A stretch of DNA of 64,000 bases from Nipponacmea schrenckii (lineage: Eukaryota; Mollusca; Gastropoda; Lottiidae), in contig CM060200.1 of assembly GCA_030562195.1 (NCBI GenBank), positions 27,753,023-27,817,022 of the forward strand. Direction: 5' to 3'. The notes beneath the pieces were generated by a model. It worked only from the letters and a program-made list of their open reading frames with translations, ran no database searches and was not told where the DNA came from. Each line of letters opens with the position of its first letter. The first letter of the stretch is position 1. Below, piece after piece: positions 10,452-23,300 of this stretch. A program made the translations under genes and the position numbers.

Positions 10452-11854
10452 ATGAGCATTGGAATTGATAAGACGGCAGTCAAGTTCGATTTGGACGATT
10501 TTGCGATAAACAGTTTTGGAGTTATTGCCCCTGCCTCTATTTGTTGAAGATAAAATTGAAATTTTCAATGGATTTTGATGAAACTTGGTGTGAGCATTGG
10601 AATTGATAAGACAACAGTCGAGTTTGAATTTGGCAATTTTTTTTATGAACAGTTTTTGAGTTACTGCCCTTGACATAGTAAAATCTTGTCAAAATTTTAG
10701 TTTCGATGCAATAAATCCTCCAATTTTCAGAGGATTTTCATGAAACTTGGTGTGAGCATTGGAATTGACAACAGTCAATTTTGAATTTGACAGTTTTTCA
10801 ATGAACTGTTTTGAGTTAATTGCCCTTGACTTCGTGAAATTGCGTCAAGATTCTATTGTGGTTTCAATAAGAAGCTTTAATTTTCAAAAGATTTTGATGG
10901 AACTTGGTGTAAGCATCAGAATAGATAAGATATTAGTCAAGTTTGAATTTCCGACTTTTTAATGAATGGTTTTTGATTTACTGCCTTTGACTTAGTAATA
11001 TTGCGTCAAAAATATTTGTGGGTGCAAAATAAGCTACAATTTTTATACGCCCACATAGAAATGTGGACGTATATTGTTGTCGCCCCTGTCCGTCGGTCCG
11101 TTGGTCCGTCGGTCCGTCTGTCAACAATTGTTTGTGGACACTGTAGTGACTACAGTTTTTATTGGAATTTCTTGAAACTTGGTATACTTGTTTATAATCA
11201 CTCAAGGAAGAACCCTATCGATTTTGGTATGATTTCGAAAAAAATTCCTGGAATTCTTGGACTTTGAATTTCAAATTGTTCTGTTTGTAAACAAAAGCTT
11301 GTGGACACTGTAGAGACTCCATTTCTTTATGAATCTTTTTGTAACTTGGTATATTTGTTTATTACCATCCAAGGAAGACCCCTATTGATTTTGATATGAT
11401 TCTGAAAAAAATTCCTGGAATTCTGGAATCAGAATATGTAAGTTATTTTTTTTTTTTTTTGAAGGGCATAAAGCCCACATTTACCTTCAAATTGCCTTTA
11501 TACTTTTTGATTTTTTTACTGAATGCAATACAATATAGTTAACTTCCAAGTTCCTTGTAAATCAGGAACCAGCTGTAATTGGACTTTTACTTTTACAATC
11601 AAAGCTATCAGTGGGCGTATGTTACCTTGCCTGGCAAGCTATCTTTTAATAGATTTGATGAAACTTGGTATGAGTATTGAAATAGATAAGATGGTGGTCA
11701 AGTTTTGATTTGACGATTTTCCATGAACAGTTTTTTAGTTTTTGCCCTTGACTTCAATATCCATTTAGTGAATGTTTTTGAGTCATTGCTCAATTTATTT
11801 TTCAAATTCAATGCTGCCAGTGGGCGTATGTTACCTTGCCTGGCAAGCTATCTT
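10452..11854 (+). mobile_element. Pearl-like repeat element core, interrupted by a nested copy
   Basis: Tandem ~130-150 bp units carry GATGAAACTTGGTGTGAGCA, TTGATAAGACGACAGTCAAG and GAGTTATTGCCCTTGACTTAG. The element ends with GTGGGCGTATGTTACCTTGC CTGGCAAGCTATCTT at 11820-11854. It matches the element at 20.7-21.95 kb in unit order. It is broken at about 11041, where a second complete element (11042-11645) has inserted. Confidence 0.75.
11042..11645 (+). mobile_element. Nested pearl-like element, complete (~604 bp)
   Basis: It starts with an ATACGCCCACAT / ATGTGGACGTAT near-palindromic hairpin followed by a (CCGT)n-like microsatellite (11087-11123). It then has units with GTGGACACTGTAGAGACT, and ends with GTGGGCGTATGTTACCTTGC CTGGCAAGCTATCTT. 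The flanks join seamlessly in the sister copy near 21737, which acts as an empty site. No transposase is encoded, so it would be non-autonomous. Confidence 0.75.
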
Positions 11855-12267
11855 CTTTTTTTATTATGGAAATTAGTTAAAATTATTTATTTTCATTATT
11901 ATTTTTTTAAAAAAAACTTAATTGAAACTATTTACAGAGCCTAGTTTCTCTGTTATAGAAACTTGTTTCATTTTTAATAGAAAGTTATCTTTCTGACTTA
12001 AGGACCAGTATCTTTAAGACTTGCACATTTTTTTCTTTTTTACAGAGACCTGTTTCTCTGTTACATATAGTGGTTCTGCTGTGTTAGACCCTGTTTTGTA
12101 TTCTTATGAAAAGTTTTTTTTTATTACAACCACCAGTTGCAGTGTCAACATAAACATTGTTTTTTTTATGATATAAATTTTTCCCTATAATTCAAATACC
12201 ATTTTTCTGTATAATATACCCCAGTTCCTCTGTTATGTATACTGGTTTCTTTGATATAGACTGTTTT

Positions 12268-13690
12268 TATACACCCACATATAATGTGGACGTATATTGC
12301 GGTTGACCCTGTCCGACGTCCGGACGTCCGTCCAACGGGAGTTCGTCCGTCCGTCCGTCCGTCGGTCCGTCCGTCCACAATTGCTTGTGGCCACAATAGA
12401 GACCACAGTTTTCATCGGATTACAATGAAACTTGGTATGTGTCTCTGTCATCATAAAATCTCGGTTCCTTACGAAAACCAGCTTTCTGACTTTTACTGTT
12501 AGTGAGTTATGCCCCCTTTCTTAGTGAGAATTCGTCAAATTCAGCTTGTGGGTGTGATACAGGCTACAATGTTTATCCAAACATTTTTATATGCCCACAT
12601 ATAATGTGGACGTATATTGCGGTTGACCCTGTCCGGACGTCCGTCCGTCTGTCCACAATTGCTTGTGGCCACAATAGAGACTACAGTTTTCATCAGATTT
12701 CAATGAAACGTGGTATGCTTGTTCATATTGATGAGATCTTGGATAGGTTCGAATTTCATGAAATTTCGATCATTGGTTCCTGGCTTTCTGACTTTTACGG
12801 TCGGTGAGTTATGCCCCCTTTCTTAGTGAAAATTCGTCAAATTCAGCTTGTGGGTGTGATACAGGCTACAATGTTTATCCAAACATTTTTATATGCCCAC
12901 ATATAATGTGGACGTATATTGCGGTTGACCCTGTCTGTCCGGACGTCTGTCCGTCCGTCCGTCCACAATTGCTTGTGGCCATAATAGAGAACACAGTTTT
13001 CATCGGATTTCAATGAAACATGGTATTCTTGTTCATATTGATGAGATCTTGGATGGGTTCGAATTTCATGAAATTTCGATCATTGGTTCCTGGGTTATTG
13101 CCCTTGACTTAGTCGAAATACGTCATTTTAGGCTTGTGGCCTAAATAGAGAGCACAGTTTTCATCGGATTTTTAATGAAATTTGGTATGCTTGTTCATAT
13201 TGATGAAATCTTGGATGGGTTCGAATTTCATGAAATTATGATCATTAGTTCTCGGGTTATTGCCCTTGACTTAGTCAAAATACGTCATTTTGGGCTTGTG
13301 ACCATGATACAGACTACAGTTTTCATCTGATTTAAGTGAAACTAGATATGCTTGTTGATAATTATGAAATCTAGAATGGGTTCGAATTTCATGAAATTAC
13401 GATCATTAGTTCTGGGGTTATTGCCCTTGACTTAGTCAAAATATGTCTCGATCATTAGTTCACGCATTATTGCCTTTGACTTAGTCAAAATACGTCATTT
13501 TGGGCTTGTGGACATGATACAAACTACAAACTACAGTTGGGCTTGTGGACATGATACAAACTACAGTTTTCATCTGATTTAAGTGAAATACGTCCTTTTG
13601 GGCTTGTGGCCATGATACAGACTACAGTTTTCATCAGATTTAAGTGAAACTTGGTATGCTTGTTGATAATTAGGCCCAAAAAAAAAAAAA
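12268..13690 (+). mobile_element. Pearl-like element with three tandem 5' ends
   Basis: The 5' hairpin (CCACATATAATGTGG within TATACRCCCACAT...GTGGACGTATA) occurs at 12268, 12586 and 12889. Each copy is followed by a (CCGT)n run and ACAATTGCTTGTGGCCACAA. The two later copies repeat about 303 bp nearly exactly, including GTGAGTTATGCCCCCTTTC. Downstream units (13080-13680) decay. No matching 3' end (GTGGGCGTAT) follows before an A-run at 13678. Confidence 0.7.
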
Positions 13691-13796
13691 AATATGTGTG
13701 GTTCCGGTTACCCGACCGACCGTAGTTTTACCCCCCGACTCGAAACTTTTTTATTAAGGAATACTGTCCGAACACCTGAATGAACTGTAAGTTATT

Positions 13797-14720
13797 TTTA
13801 TACGCCCACATGAAATGGGGGGCGTATAGTGTCCGTCCGTCCACAATTCCTCGTAAACACTCTACAAGGTGCAATTCTTGACGGATTTAGATGAAACTTA
13901 ATAAGAGTGTTTATGATCACGCAAGGCTGGACCCTATTGAAAATCAGCAAAATCGGAAAAAAATTAAGTATGAGTTCTTGCCCTTGTTCTTAAATGGCTC
14001 GTAAACACTCTACATCGTGCAATTCTTTACTGATTTTGATGAAACTTGGTGTGAAAGTAAGTTATAACTCAACTTATAATCAGCGAAATCGAAAAACATT
14101 TAGTATGAGTTATTGCCCTTGTTCTTGAAAACGCGTTCAATTTTATTTTGTTAACACTCTTGAGGGAACAATTCTTAATGGATTTTGATGAAACTTGGCT
14201 TGAGTATTTGCTATCACCCAAGGATGAAGCCTATTGAAAACCAGTTAAATCTAGAAGGCACAATGATTTACAGAATTTGACAAAATTTGCTGAAATTGTT
14301 AATTATCACTCAAGGATGAACCCAATTGAAAACAAGAAATATCACATAATATTTGATTGCCCTTCTTTCAATTTCGATTTTTTGGCTCATAAACACTCTA
14401 TTTCTTGACTGATTTAAATGGAACTTGGCATGAGTATGTGGAATCACCTAAGGATGAAACCTATTGAAAATCAGATAAATCTTAAAATGTTTAATATCAA
14501 TTATTGCTCTGTTTTTGTATATGTATATTTTAATTTTTATTCAAAATCAATGCTACCAGTGGGCGTATATTACCTTGCCTGGCAAGCTATCTTATACATT
14601 TTTATGCATGATTTTAATTATGATGTCGGTAGATTGAACTACTTTTTTGCTGTTGGTGTTTTGCTCACCAATTAAAATTTGCTGCTGGTGGGCGTATAGC
14701 CTTTCGGGCGTCCGCTCGTT
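13797..14720 (+). mobile_element. Pearl-like element, second subtype, with two 3' ends
   Basis: It begins TTTTTATACGCCCACATGAA with a short CCGTCCGTCC run. Units contain GTAAACACTCTACA and AAGGATGAAYCCTATTGAAA. A 3' end GTGGGCGTAT...TGCCTGGCAAGCTATCTT lies at about 14559-14593. A second GTGGGCGTAT lies near 14688. No coding sequence is supported. Confidence 0.65.
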
Positions 14721-14984
14721 GTTTTTGATAGAAATGTGTCCTTATGTTACAGAAACCTTGTCAACTGTTTTTTTATCAATAATATCAAACAGAAATTGAT
14801 ACAACCTATTCAGAAATGGGTTCTTCTGTTAAAGAAACTGCCCTGAGGGAATAAATTCCTTCCATGTATTTAATGTTAATTTTTATTACTAACAATATAT
14901 TTCATTACATGTTTTATTCGTTTTATGTATTATATTATATGATATACTTTATGTTTATAATAAATTCAGGTAAATATACTCTTA

Positions 14985-16730
14985 GTCTCCTTATAAACGT
15001 TTATTTTATGGACGATTCCTTGATGACATTTTTTAAATTTGGCAATACACCATTCAGGAATTCTGACAATATTTTGAAATTCTAAACAACCACCACCCAT
15101 CAATCAAATTAACAGCAAATATCAGTGAACAAAGCATGGACTTTCTCGACACAACAGTATTCAAACGAGCGGATTTCACGGAAACTAGGAAAGCTGATAT
15201 CAAAGTATTTTTCAAACCTACCGATACCCACCAACTTTTGTTAAAAAGCTCATTTCATCCTAAGCATACTTTTTCAGGCATAATAAAATCACAAGTTTTA
15301 CGGTTTCGTAGAATTTGTACCCAGACCAAAGATTTTGATGATGCGTGCCAGTTAGTCTTCAAGAAATTGCGAGAGCGGGGATATTCTAAGCGATATCTCC
15401 GCAAGCAAAACACTTTCCGGATCATATTAATCAATCTTTCGGTTCTAGGCCGTGTGGGTCTACTGTAGAACCTGCGAGCATATTTTGACAACCAACTCCT
15501 TCTCTAATAAACATAATGGTAAACAATTCGCGATTAACGGCTTACTTTCTTGTACCACTACCAATATTATTTACCTAATTTCATGCGATAAGTGCCCTTT
15601 ACAATACTTAGGTGAAACCAAAAATTCTCTGAGAGAAAGAATAAACGGCCATCGTTTCGACATCTCCCAGCGTCTGTAGAACCTGCGAGCATATTTTGAC
15701 AAACAATTCCTTCTCTAATAAACATAATGGTAAACAATTCGCGATTAACGGCTTACTTTCTTGTACCACTACCAATATTATTTACCTAATTTCATGCGAT
15801 AAGTGCCCTTTACAATACTTAGGTGAAACCAAAAATTCTCTGAGAGAAAGAATAAACGGCCATCGTTTCGACATCTCCCAGCGTCTAGATAAACCAATTG
15901 GGAACCATTTCAACTCGCTCAACCATTCCTTGACAGATATGAAAGTGACTCCAATTGAAAGAGTGATGAATGAAGAAGATACCAACCCAAAGACGTCAAG
16001 ACTATACAGAGAAAGCTTCTGGATGAACCAACTAAAGACCATCTCACCCTCGGGACTTAATATTCAGTTTGATTCACAAATTATACCATTTGTAGCCCCA
16101 TTTAACAACATATCTTGCCAAGCTTCCCATATTATTAAACGATACTACTCTGAGTTACAAGACAAATTACCAACTGTATTTTACAAAAAACTAGTAGTAG
16201 CATATTCCAAAAATAAAAACCTGCAGGATATACTCGTTCGGGGTAGACTAGATCCCATTGATGATGAATGATCAAAAACGTTTTAGAACTAATTATCACT
16301 TTATTATTTATTTATTCAATATTCTCTTTCCAAAAGCGATATATCACCTCTGTCCATATGATAAAAAAACATTTATAATTACTACCTTTATCTTTTACAG
16401 TGATAGATATAAGAAGAATATGTACTGTAGTAATAGTATTTTTTCAGGACTACTTTTTCATAATTACTTTATATCAATTAAAATCAATTTAATCATAGTA
16501 TCTATTTTACAGATCTACCTTACAAAAACAACTTTATTTTACTAAGTATTAACATCACGATAACTGTAAACAAAACTTTAACCCTGTGCCAGTGCCTTTT
16601 ATTGAACAGTAACTAGTTACTTTCAATCACCCTAATAAACTTTTCATTCCATTTTTTTTGCACAACTGCACATACAATTCCTTATCACTGGAGGTAATGC
16701 CTACATGCCTGTGCCTGTGCTTTCGTAGCA
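14985..16730 (+). mobile_element. Penelope-like element, 5'-truncated, with internal tandem duplication
   Basis: The first recognisable residues, YFYGRFLDDIF, are the RT catalytic motif, followed by two stops. Reading continues [40 protein letters not shown] and RERGYSKRYLRK. A zinc-knuckle-like CRTCEH segment and the GIY-YIG core (IIYLISCDKCPLQYLGET, RERINGHRFDI) appear twice because of a 211-bp duplication. The second copy runs open from 15696 to the stop at 16269-16271 through ILVRGRLDP. The 3' flank to about 16730 carries TTTTTTTTGCACAACTGCAC and CCTGTGCTTTCGTAGC, shared with the copy in XPA. Truncation, stops and duplication make it inactive. Confidence 0.85.
15463..15884 (+). repeat. 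211-bp tandem duplication within PLE GIY-YIG region
   Basis: CTGTAGAACCTGCGAGCATA starts at 15463 and again at 15674. The two 211-bp copies differ by only a couple of bases (CAACCAACTCC against CAAACAATTCC near the start). The length is not a multiple of three, so the duplication shifts the frame. Confidence 0.95.
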
Positions 16731-17354
16731 TTGCTTAGCCGCAATGTTACAACCTACAATCCCTAATCTCTTAGTCTCTTTATTCCAAGTGGAAATGTTT
16801 GTTATCATTTTCCTTGGGGCACTATATAACTTTGTATGAAATGTCCCACCCACCCATTGGCACCTGTTTATGTTTTTGGAAAGACCCACTATCAACATAT
16901 TATATATTGAATGTAGTGGGTCTTCTTTACGATAAAATCACTCCAAATTAATCGCATATGATTATACATCGTATAATTCATATATATTGGAACTATATAA
17001 AATGATTCCGACGATTGTCCAGTGGGGTAGTAATAAATGTGGTCAGTAGTCGAGGAAATAACTCCATATTGAATGAAAGTGATCATACAGTGATATATCT
17101 TGCATAACAGATACATTCTACAAAATCAAACTGCATATATTTAGAGGATTTAAATCTTAAATCTTCAAAGTTTGTTGTCAAGTTAATGACAACAAAATGT
17201 ACGGGGACTCAATGATGGAGACTTAATTAAAAAGTCTGGTCTGATCTCGTCTAGGTTCAATGGGTCATGTTGTCAGTGTAAAACTCTAGCAGGGTACGAA
17301 ATCTTCTTAAATTTTAGTGAAATTGTTTGATAATTTACAAGTATTGGGGTTGAA
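16731..17354 (+). promoter_or_regulatory. SORD upstream region
   Basis: No gene is seen. An inverted repeat AAGACCCACTA ... TAGTGGGTCTT at 16879-16924 could form a stem with a ~25-base loop. The SORD promoter is expected here, but no TATA box or start site can be assigned with confidence. Confidence 0.3.
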
Positions 17355-20300
17355 ATGGCTGACAAAAATTTAACAGCTATCCTTTACAAGCAGGGCGACC
17401 TGAAATTGGTGAGTGTTATGCTGTAGATTATTTGTATTTTGCAATTCTTTCAGTGCACTACACGAAACAGCCCACGATTAGAAATATGGGCATTTATTGG
17501 CATTAGTTAAAATAGTATTATTTCATTCTACTATTCTACCCCAAAGTAGGGGTTTCTAATTTTAGTTCATTTATATAATTTAGAAGGAATTTGTCCTTCT
17601 TTCTTTTATTCAATTATATGATAATGTTTCCTATTCATATTGTGTAGTTCCCTAGTGCCAAATAAATTGTATATTTTTATTTGAGTGTTTGTTATAAAAA
17701 AATTGCTTGACTCTGAGGAAAAACAGAAGCCAGTACCTGTGGGGATTGTCATATTTGCCATGGTCTTGAAGTTGAATATAACCTAATTTCCACAGATGCT
17801 GCACACTTGTGAGAACAGGGCAGAGCCAAAGAGCAGGTGCCATAGCTTTCTCCCCTCCCCCTGTTTAATGCCAAAGGTCAATATAGCTTATAATAATTCG
17901 GATGGCTCTATATACTTTTAAAAACCTCTGTCAGAAGTGTGCGGCTGTAAAGCATCAAGCTATTTTAAAAGTATAATTGATTGACCAATCCTGGCTAAAT
18001 CAAACTTTCCATTAAAATGATCTTCAGGGCAGGGCAGATGAATGAGTGCTGCTGCCTTGATATATTTCTTTCCAGTAGAAATCATAGTTTTTTGTTGTTG
18101 AGATAATTCATAGTATTTTCCCCGAGGGAAAATGATAAACAGGACAATTATGTATATAGTAATCCTAACAATATATTCATATGAGTAGCTGAACATTTTC
18201 TTGTAATAGTGAACTCCACTTTAACCCTATGCCAGCGCCTTCTGTTGTGACGGCAGACTTTTGAACCCAATTTGCTATCTATAACGCAAGAGATTAATTT
18301 TATCCCAATAATTATGGGATAAAACACACTTCTTTAATAACAAAGTAGCCTACATAATGTTTAAACACAAGTTACACATTTCAACATCAGATTAAAATTT
18401 CATATATGTGCTCCTCGCTTCTTAATGTCGTTCAAATCTTATAAGTTGTTATCCTTGTAAAATATATTTTTTTTCTGTTGTAAGTAACTAGTAACCTTTC
18501 AACCAGCCTTAAAAATATTTAAAAAAAAATTAATAATAGATCAAGTCAGTGAAAATGATATCTTTTGTAGCTGTGTCAAGGACTGGAGTAATAGTATATA
18601 GTGACAATAACAAGGTCATACAGATAACCTTAAGATTGATAAAGTGCATTTTTGGTCAGGGATGTAAGGATAAGATCACACCAGGACAATTAAAAATGGT
18701 CAATGGGATTTTGCTTTAGAATATTCAGTATGTCCTTGTAGTTCATGCAGGCATCTGCAATCAGCCCTGTCACCAGGACTGGATTGGTATTGGGGCCCTT
18801 ATTTTTGTTCTGGTTCGGAAACCAGAATCCTGGAGAAAATAATTCTGTTTATTTTGGGAGAGTGACATCAGAATTTCTTTGCTAAATTACATTGTAAATT
18901 ATAAATAACTTAGTGTAATGCATATAGCTGAATTCAGCTCTGGTGGGATGTCAATCTAATTTTCAGACTACTAAGCTATGGTTTTCAAGGCTATGTTGAA
19001 CGATACATGACCTTGACCTCTTTTGTCGTTACCTTAATCAAGAGACCAGTTTCTAATGTAAATATGAAGTGCATAGTTCAGAGGGATCATTTTACTGTCT
19101 TCATTTGAAAATGAATAACTAAAAGATAAAGAAATGCTTAGCTCTGAATATGAGATATTAATATGTTTCATACATTAGCCTGACCTCTATACTGTACATA
19201 AGTCTGACCTCTATACTGTACATTATCCTGACCTCTATACTGTACATTAGCCTGACCTCAATACTGTACTTTAGCCTGACCTCTATACTGTACTTTAGCC
19301 TGACCTCTATACTGTACATTTAGCCTGACCAGTCCCCTGTACTGTACATTAGCCAACCTCTGTACTGTACATTAGCCTGACCTCTGTACTGTACATAAGC
19401 CTGACCTCTGTACTGTACATAAGCCTATTTTCTTTTTTGATTTAAGGAAGATCTACCTGTAAAAGAACCAGGCCCAGGACGTAAGTTGAACCATTAATTA
19501 AAATAAATGTAATGTAAGCAATGAATTGAAAGTAGAGGATTCCTTTTCTACATGTACATATATATTCTTATTCCATAATATTGTCTTAATGGGATATATG
19601 TAACTTCTCTGTATTTTTCGTTCCAATTTTACATAATGGATCATAATCTTGACTCATCCAAGAGCAATTATAGATGAGTATGTTATTTACCAAAATATCC
19701 CAGATATAGAGTCAGTTTCCTCTGTATTCTAGAGGTACAGCTGAGTATGAGAGATGTAGGTATTTGTGGTTCAGATGTACACTACTGGACACATGGGGCT
19801 ATTGGAGACTTTATCGTCAAGGCACCAATGATATTGGGACATGAGGCTGCAGGAGTGGTTTGTAAAGTCGGTGAAGGAGTTACTAGTCTTAAACTGGGTA
19901 AGTTGAAAATATGTTACTTTCAATCTCCCTTATTTCTTGATATGTATCAGTGTGTAATCTTAGAGAAATGCATTACTTACTATATTGAGTGTAAGGATAC
20001 TTTGCAATCTTCACTTGAGATAAAGTTAAGTGGTTATTTTTAAGGAAGCATCCGAATAGATTGCAAGCAAATAAATTTTGTAAATCTTAAACTTGGAACA
20101 GAAGGAATTTCCATTTCAGAGATATTCTGAGGCTCTCCGAAATTGACTAGATTTTATTTGAAATTTATTATAGAGGCACATCAGAGACGAATAGAATGAA
20201 AAGTATAACAGACCAGAATATTTATTTCCAATTGTAATATTTCAGGAGATCGTGTAGCTATAGAACCAGGAGTACCATGTAAGATATGTAAATATTGTAA

Positions 20301-23300
20301 GAAGGGAAGATACAATCTTTGTCCAGATATGAAGTTCTGTGCTACTCCACCTTATGACGGTAACCTAGCTAGATTCTATTGTCATGATGCTGATTATTGT
20401 TACAAGTAAGATTGAAGATTATAATGTAGCTATTAGTATTTTTAAAGGGGGCTAGCTTAAATAACCTTTATAGATGCTAAGACAGCCTGCTCAACATGAC
20501 TATATTGGTACTGGGGCACTGGGGCCCTAATTTTTTATACGCCCAGATGGAAATATATATGAGGATATCTCGGTCAAGTTCAAAAAAGGAAATTATCAAA
20601 TGAACGGATTTTGAGTTATTGCCCTTGACTTAGTAAAAACGCGTCAAATTTTGGTTGTATCCACGATAGAGGCTACAGTTTTTATCCGATCTTAATGAAA
20701 CTTGGTATACATGTATGGAATTTATTGAATGAACAGATTTTTATACGCCCACATGAATATCTGGATGTATATTGTTGTTGCCCCTGTCCGTCAGTCTGTC
20801 GGTCCGTCAACATTTGTTGTAGACACTATAGAAGCTACAATTTTCTATGGATTTTTAATGAAACTTGGTATGAGCATTGGTATTGATAAGACGACAGTCA
20901 AGTTTGAATTGAACGATTTTTCGATAAACGTTTTTTTGAGTTATTGCCCCTGCCTCTATATTTAATGTAGACACAATAGGAGCTACAATTATCTATGGAT
21001 TTTAATGAAACTTGGTATGAGCATTGGAATTGATAAGACGACAGTCAAGTTCGATTTGGAAGATTTTTCGATGAACAGTTTTGGAGTTATTGCCCCTGCC
21101 TATATATTTGTTGTAGACAAAATAGAAGCTACATATTTCAATGGATTTAAATGAAAGTTAGTGTGAGCATTGGAATTGATAAGACAACGGTCAAGTTCAA
21201 ATTTGAAGATTTTTCGATGAACAGTTTTTTTAGTTATTGCCCTTGACTTAGTAAGATTGCGTCAAAATTTTATTGTGGGTTCATTTTCAATGGATTTTGA
21301 TGAAACTTGATAAGACAACGGTCGAGTTTGAATTTGGCAATTTTTTTGATGAGTTATTGCCCTTGACGAAGTAAAATCTTGTCAAAATTTTAGTTTCGAT
21401 GCAATAAATCCTGCAATTTTCAGAAAATTTTCATGAAACTTGGTGTGAGCATTGGAATTGATTAGACCTCAGTCAAGTTTGAATTTGTCAGTTTTTCAAT
21501 GAACTGTTTTGAGTTATTGCCCTTGACTTCTTGAAATTGCGTCAAGATTCTATTGTGGTTTCAATAAGAAGCTTTAATTTTCAAAAGATTTTGATGGAAC
21601 TTGGTGTAAGCATCAGAATAAGACATAAGTCAAGTTTGACTTTCTGACTTTTTTAGTGTATGGTTTTTGATTTACTGCCCTTGACTTAGTAATATTGCGT
21701 CAAAAATATTTGTGGGTGCAAAATAGGCTACAATTTTTTAATAGATTTGATGAAACTTGGTATGAATATTGAAATAGATAAGATGGTGGTCAAGTTTTAA
21801 TTTGACGATTTTCCATGAACAGTTTTTGAGTTTTTGCCCTTGACTTCAATATCCATTTAGTGAATGTTTTTGAGTCATTGCTCAATTTATTTTTCCAAAT
21901 TCAATGCTGCCAGTGGGTGTATGTTATCTTGCCTGGCAAGCTATCTTTGACTTGTTTCTTCCCTCTCCCGAGAAAGATTGAAAACTAGAAGCCCAGAGAA
22001 TGTATTTCTTATAATATTGAGGTGCCAAAATCCCAATGAAAATGTTCATCTTATGTTTTTAAAGCTAAAATCTTACTAGCAGGGGGGCCAGCCATACCCT
22101 GACAACAGGGCTATGCATGGATAAGACTAAAACTTAGTTTAAGAAGGTTTGAAAGGGGAGAGACAACTGTATGTATGTTTTTTTCAAGCAAATTAAAGTA
22201 ACCTTTCTTTCTAAATATCACAACCAATTAAACGTGTTTCAAACAGTGACTTCTGTAAATTTTAAACTTATAATTTATACCTATTGTAATGGTCCAGACA
22301 TTTCTGATCTTTGAAAGCAAAGAAGATGAGATATCAGGCAGGTTTATCCAAAGCCTGATAATTATCAATATATATTGTAGATTACCAGACCATGTCAGTA
22401 ATGAAGAAGGAGCGCTGTTAGAACCACTGTCAGTAGGTGTACATGCCTGTGCCCGTGCTGGTGTGGAGATTGGTTCTAGAGTATTGATCTGTGGAGCGGG
22501 ACCTATTGGTTTAGTCAATATGTTAACAGCTAAGGCGAGAGGAGCCGCTGAAATTGTTATGACTGGTATGTGATGTTGACCGTATAATCCCAAGTATAGC
22601 GCGCACCCGTTCTAACCAGGGCGGTTAATTTGGCCATAAATCATGATTGTATGTCTAAAATGAGTATAAGAAAGTAGTTTCCGTCGGCCATCAACTATAG
22701 GTCAGTTAAAAAATAATTTAAAAACTAGAATTGCTTACAATTATGAACGTATTTCGAGAGCCTTAAAATATTATGTAGGCTAAATTTGCAATGACCTACA
22801 TCTAGACAATATATTGAATATCATTTTACCTAGTTTTCAAAGTAATAAAATAATTAGGTCACACCTTCCGTAACGGTTAATGATGGCGAAAATATGAAAA
22901 TTATCAATTTTTGCTGTATTTAAGTACACTTATCTCTATGAATTTTTTAAGTAAGCCAAATTAAAAAATATCTACTCGATTTAAGAATTGTAACAAAAAT
23001 TCAAAATGGCGGCCGATATGGCAGCTTGACCTAATTATTTAGGTCAAATCAATTACTTTTGACAAGTTATTTATAAAACAGTTTTCAATTTTCACCTAGC
23101 AGTTATAGACCGGAAGTTACGTAATTACGTCGTTTGAGGCTAAACCGGAAGTGGAATTTTTTTCACTTCACATTTTTTTCAAAAATTATAATCATATCTC
23201 CTATCAACTGGTAAAGTTTCAAAATTTTACCATTTATATTAAACGAGAAATCACGGTCTGAAAATTTTGCCGATGACCCTTGAATATTGATTTTGCAAAT

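Noticed and set aside
12166..13016. Overlapping open frames rich in RTDGRTDG or VRPSVRPS
   Set aside because: They come from the (CCGT)n microsatellite of pearl-like elements on both strands.
14864..15085. 73-codon hydrophobic open frame as a small membrane protein
   Set aside because: Its 3' half overlaps the degraded RT catalytic motif of the PLE in another frame, so it is a chance frame in decayed element DNA.
22228..22593. 121-codon minus-strand open frame
   Set aside because: It is the shadow of SORD exon 5 and its flanking intron.
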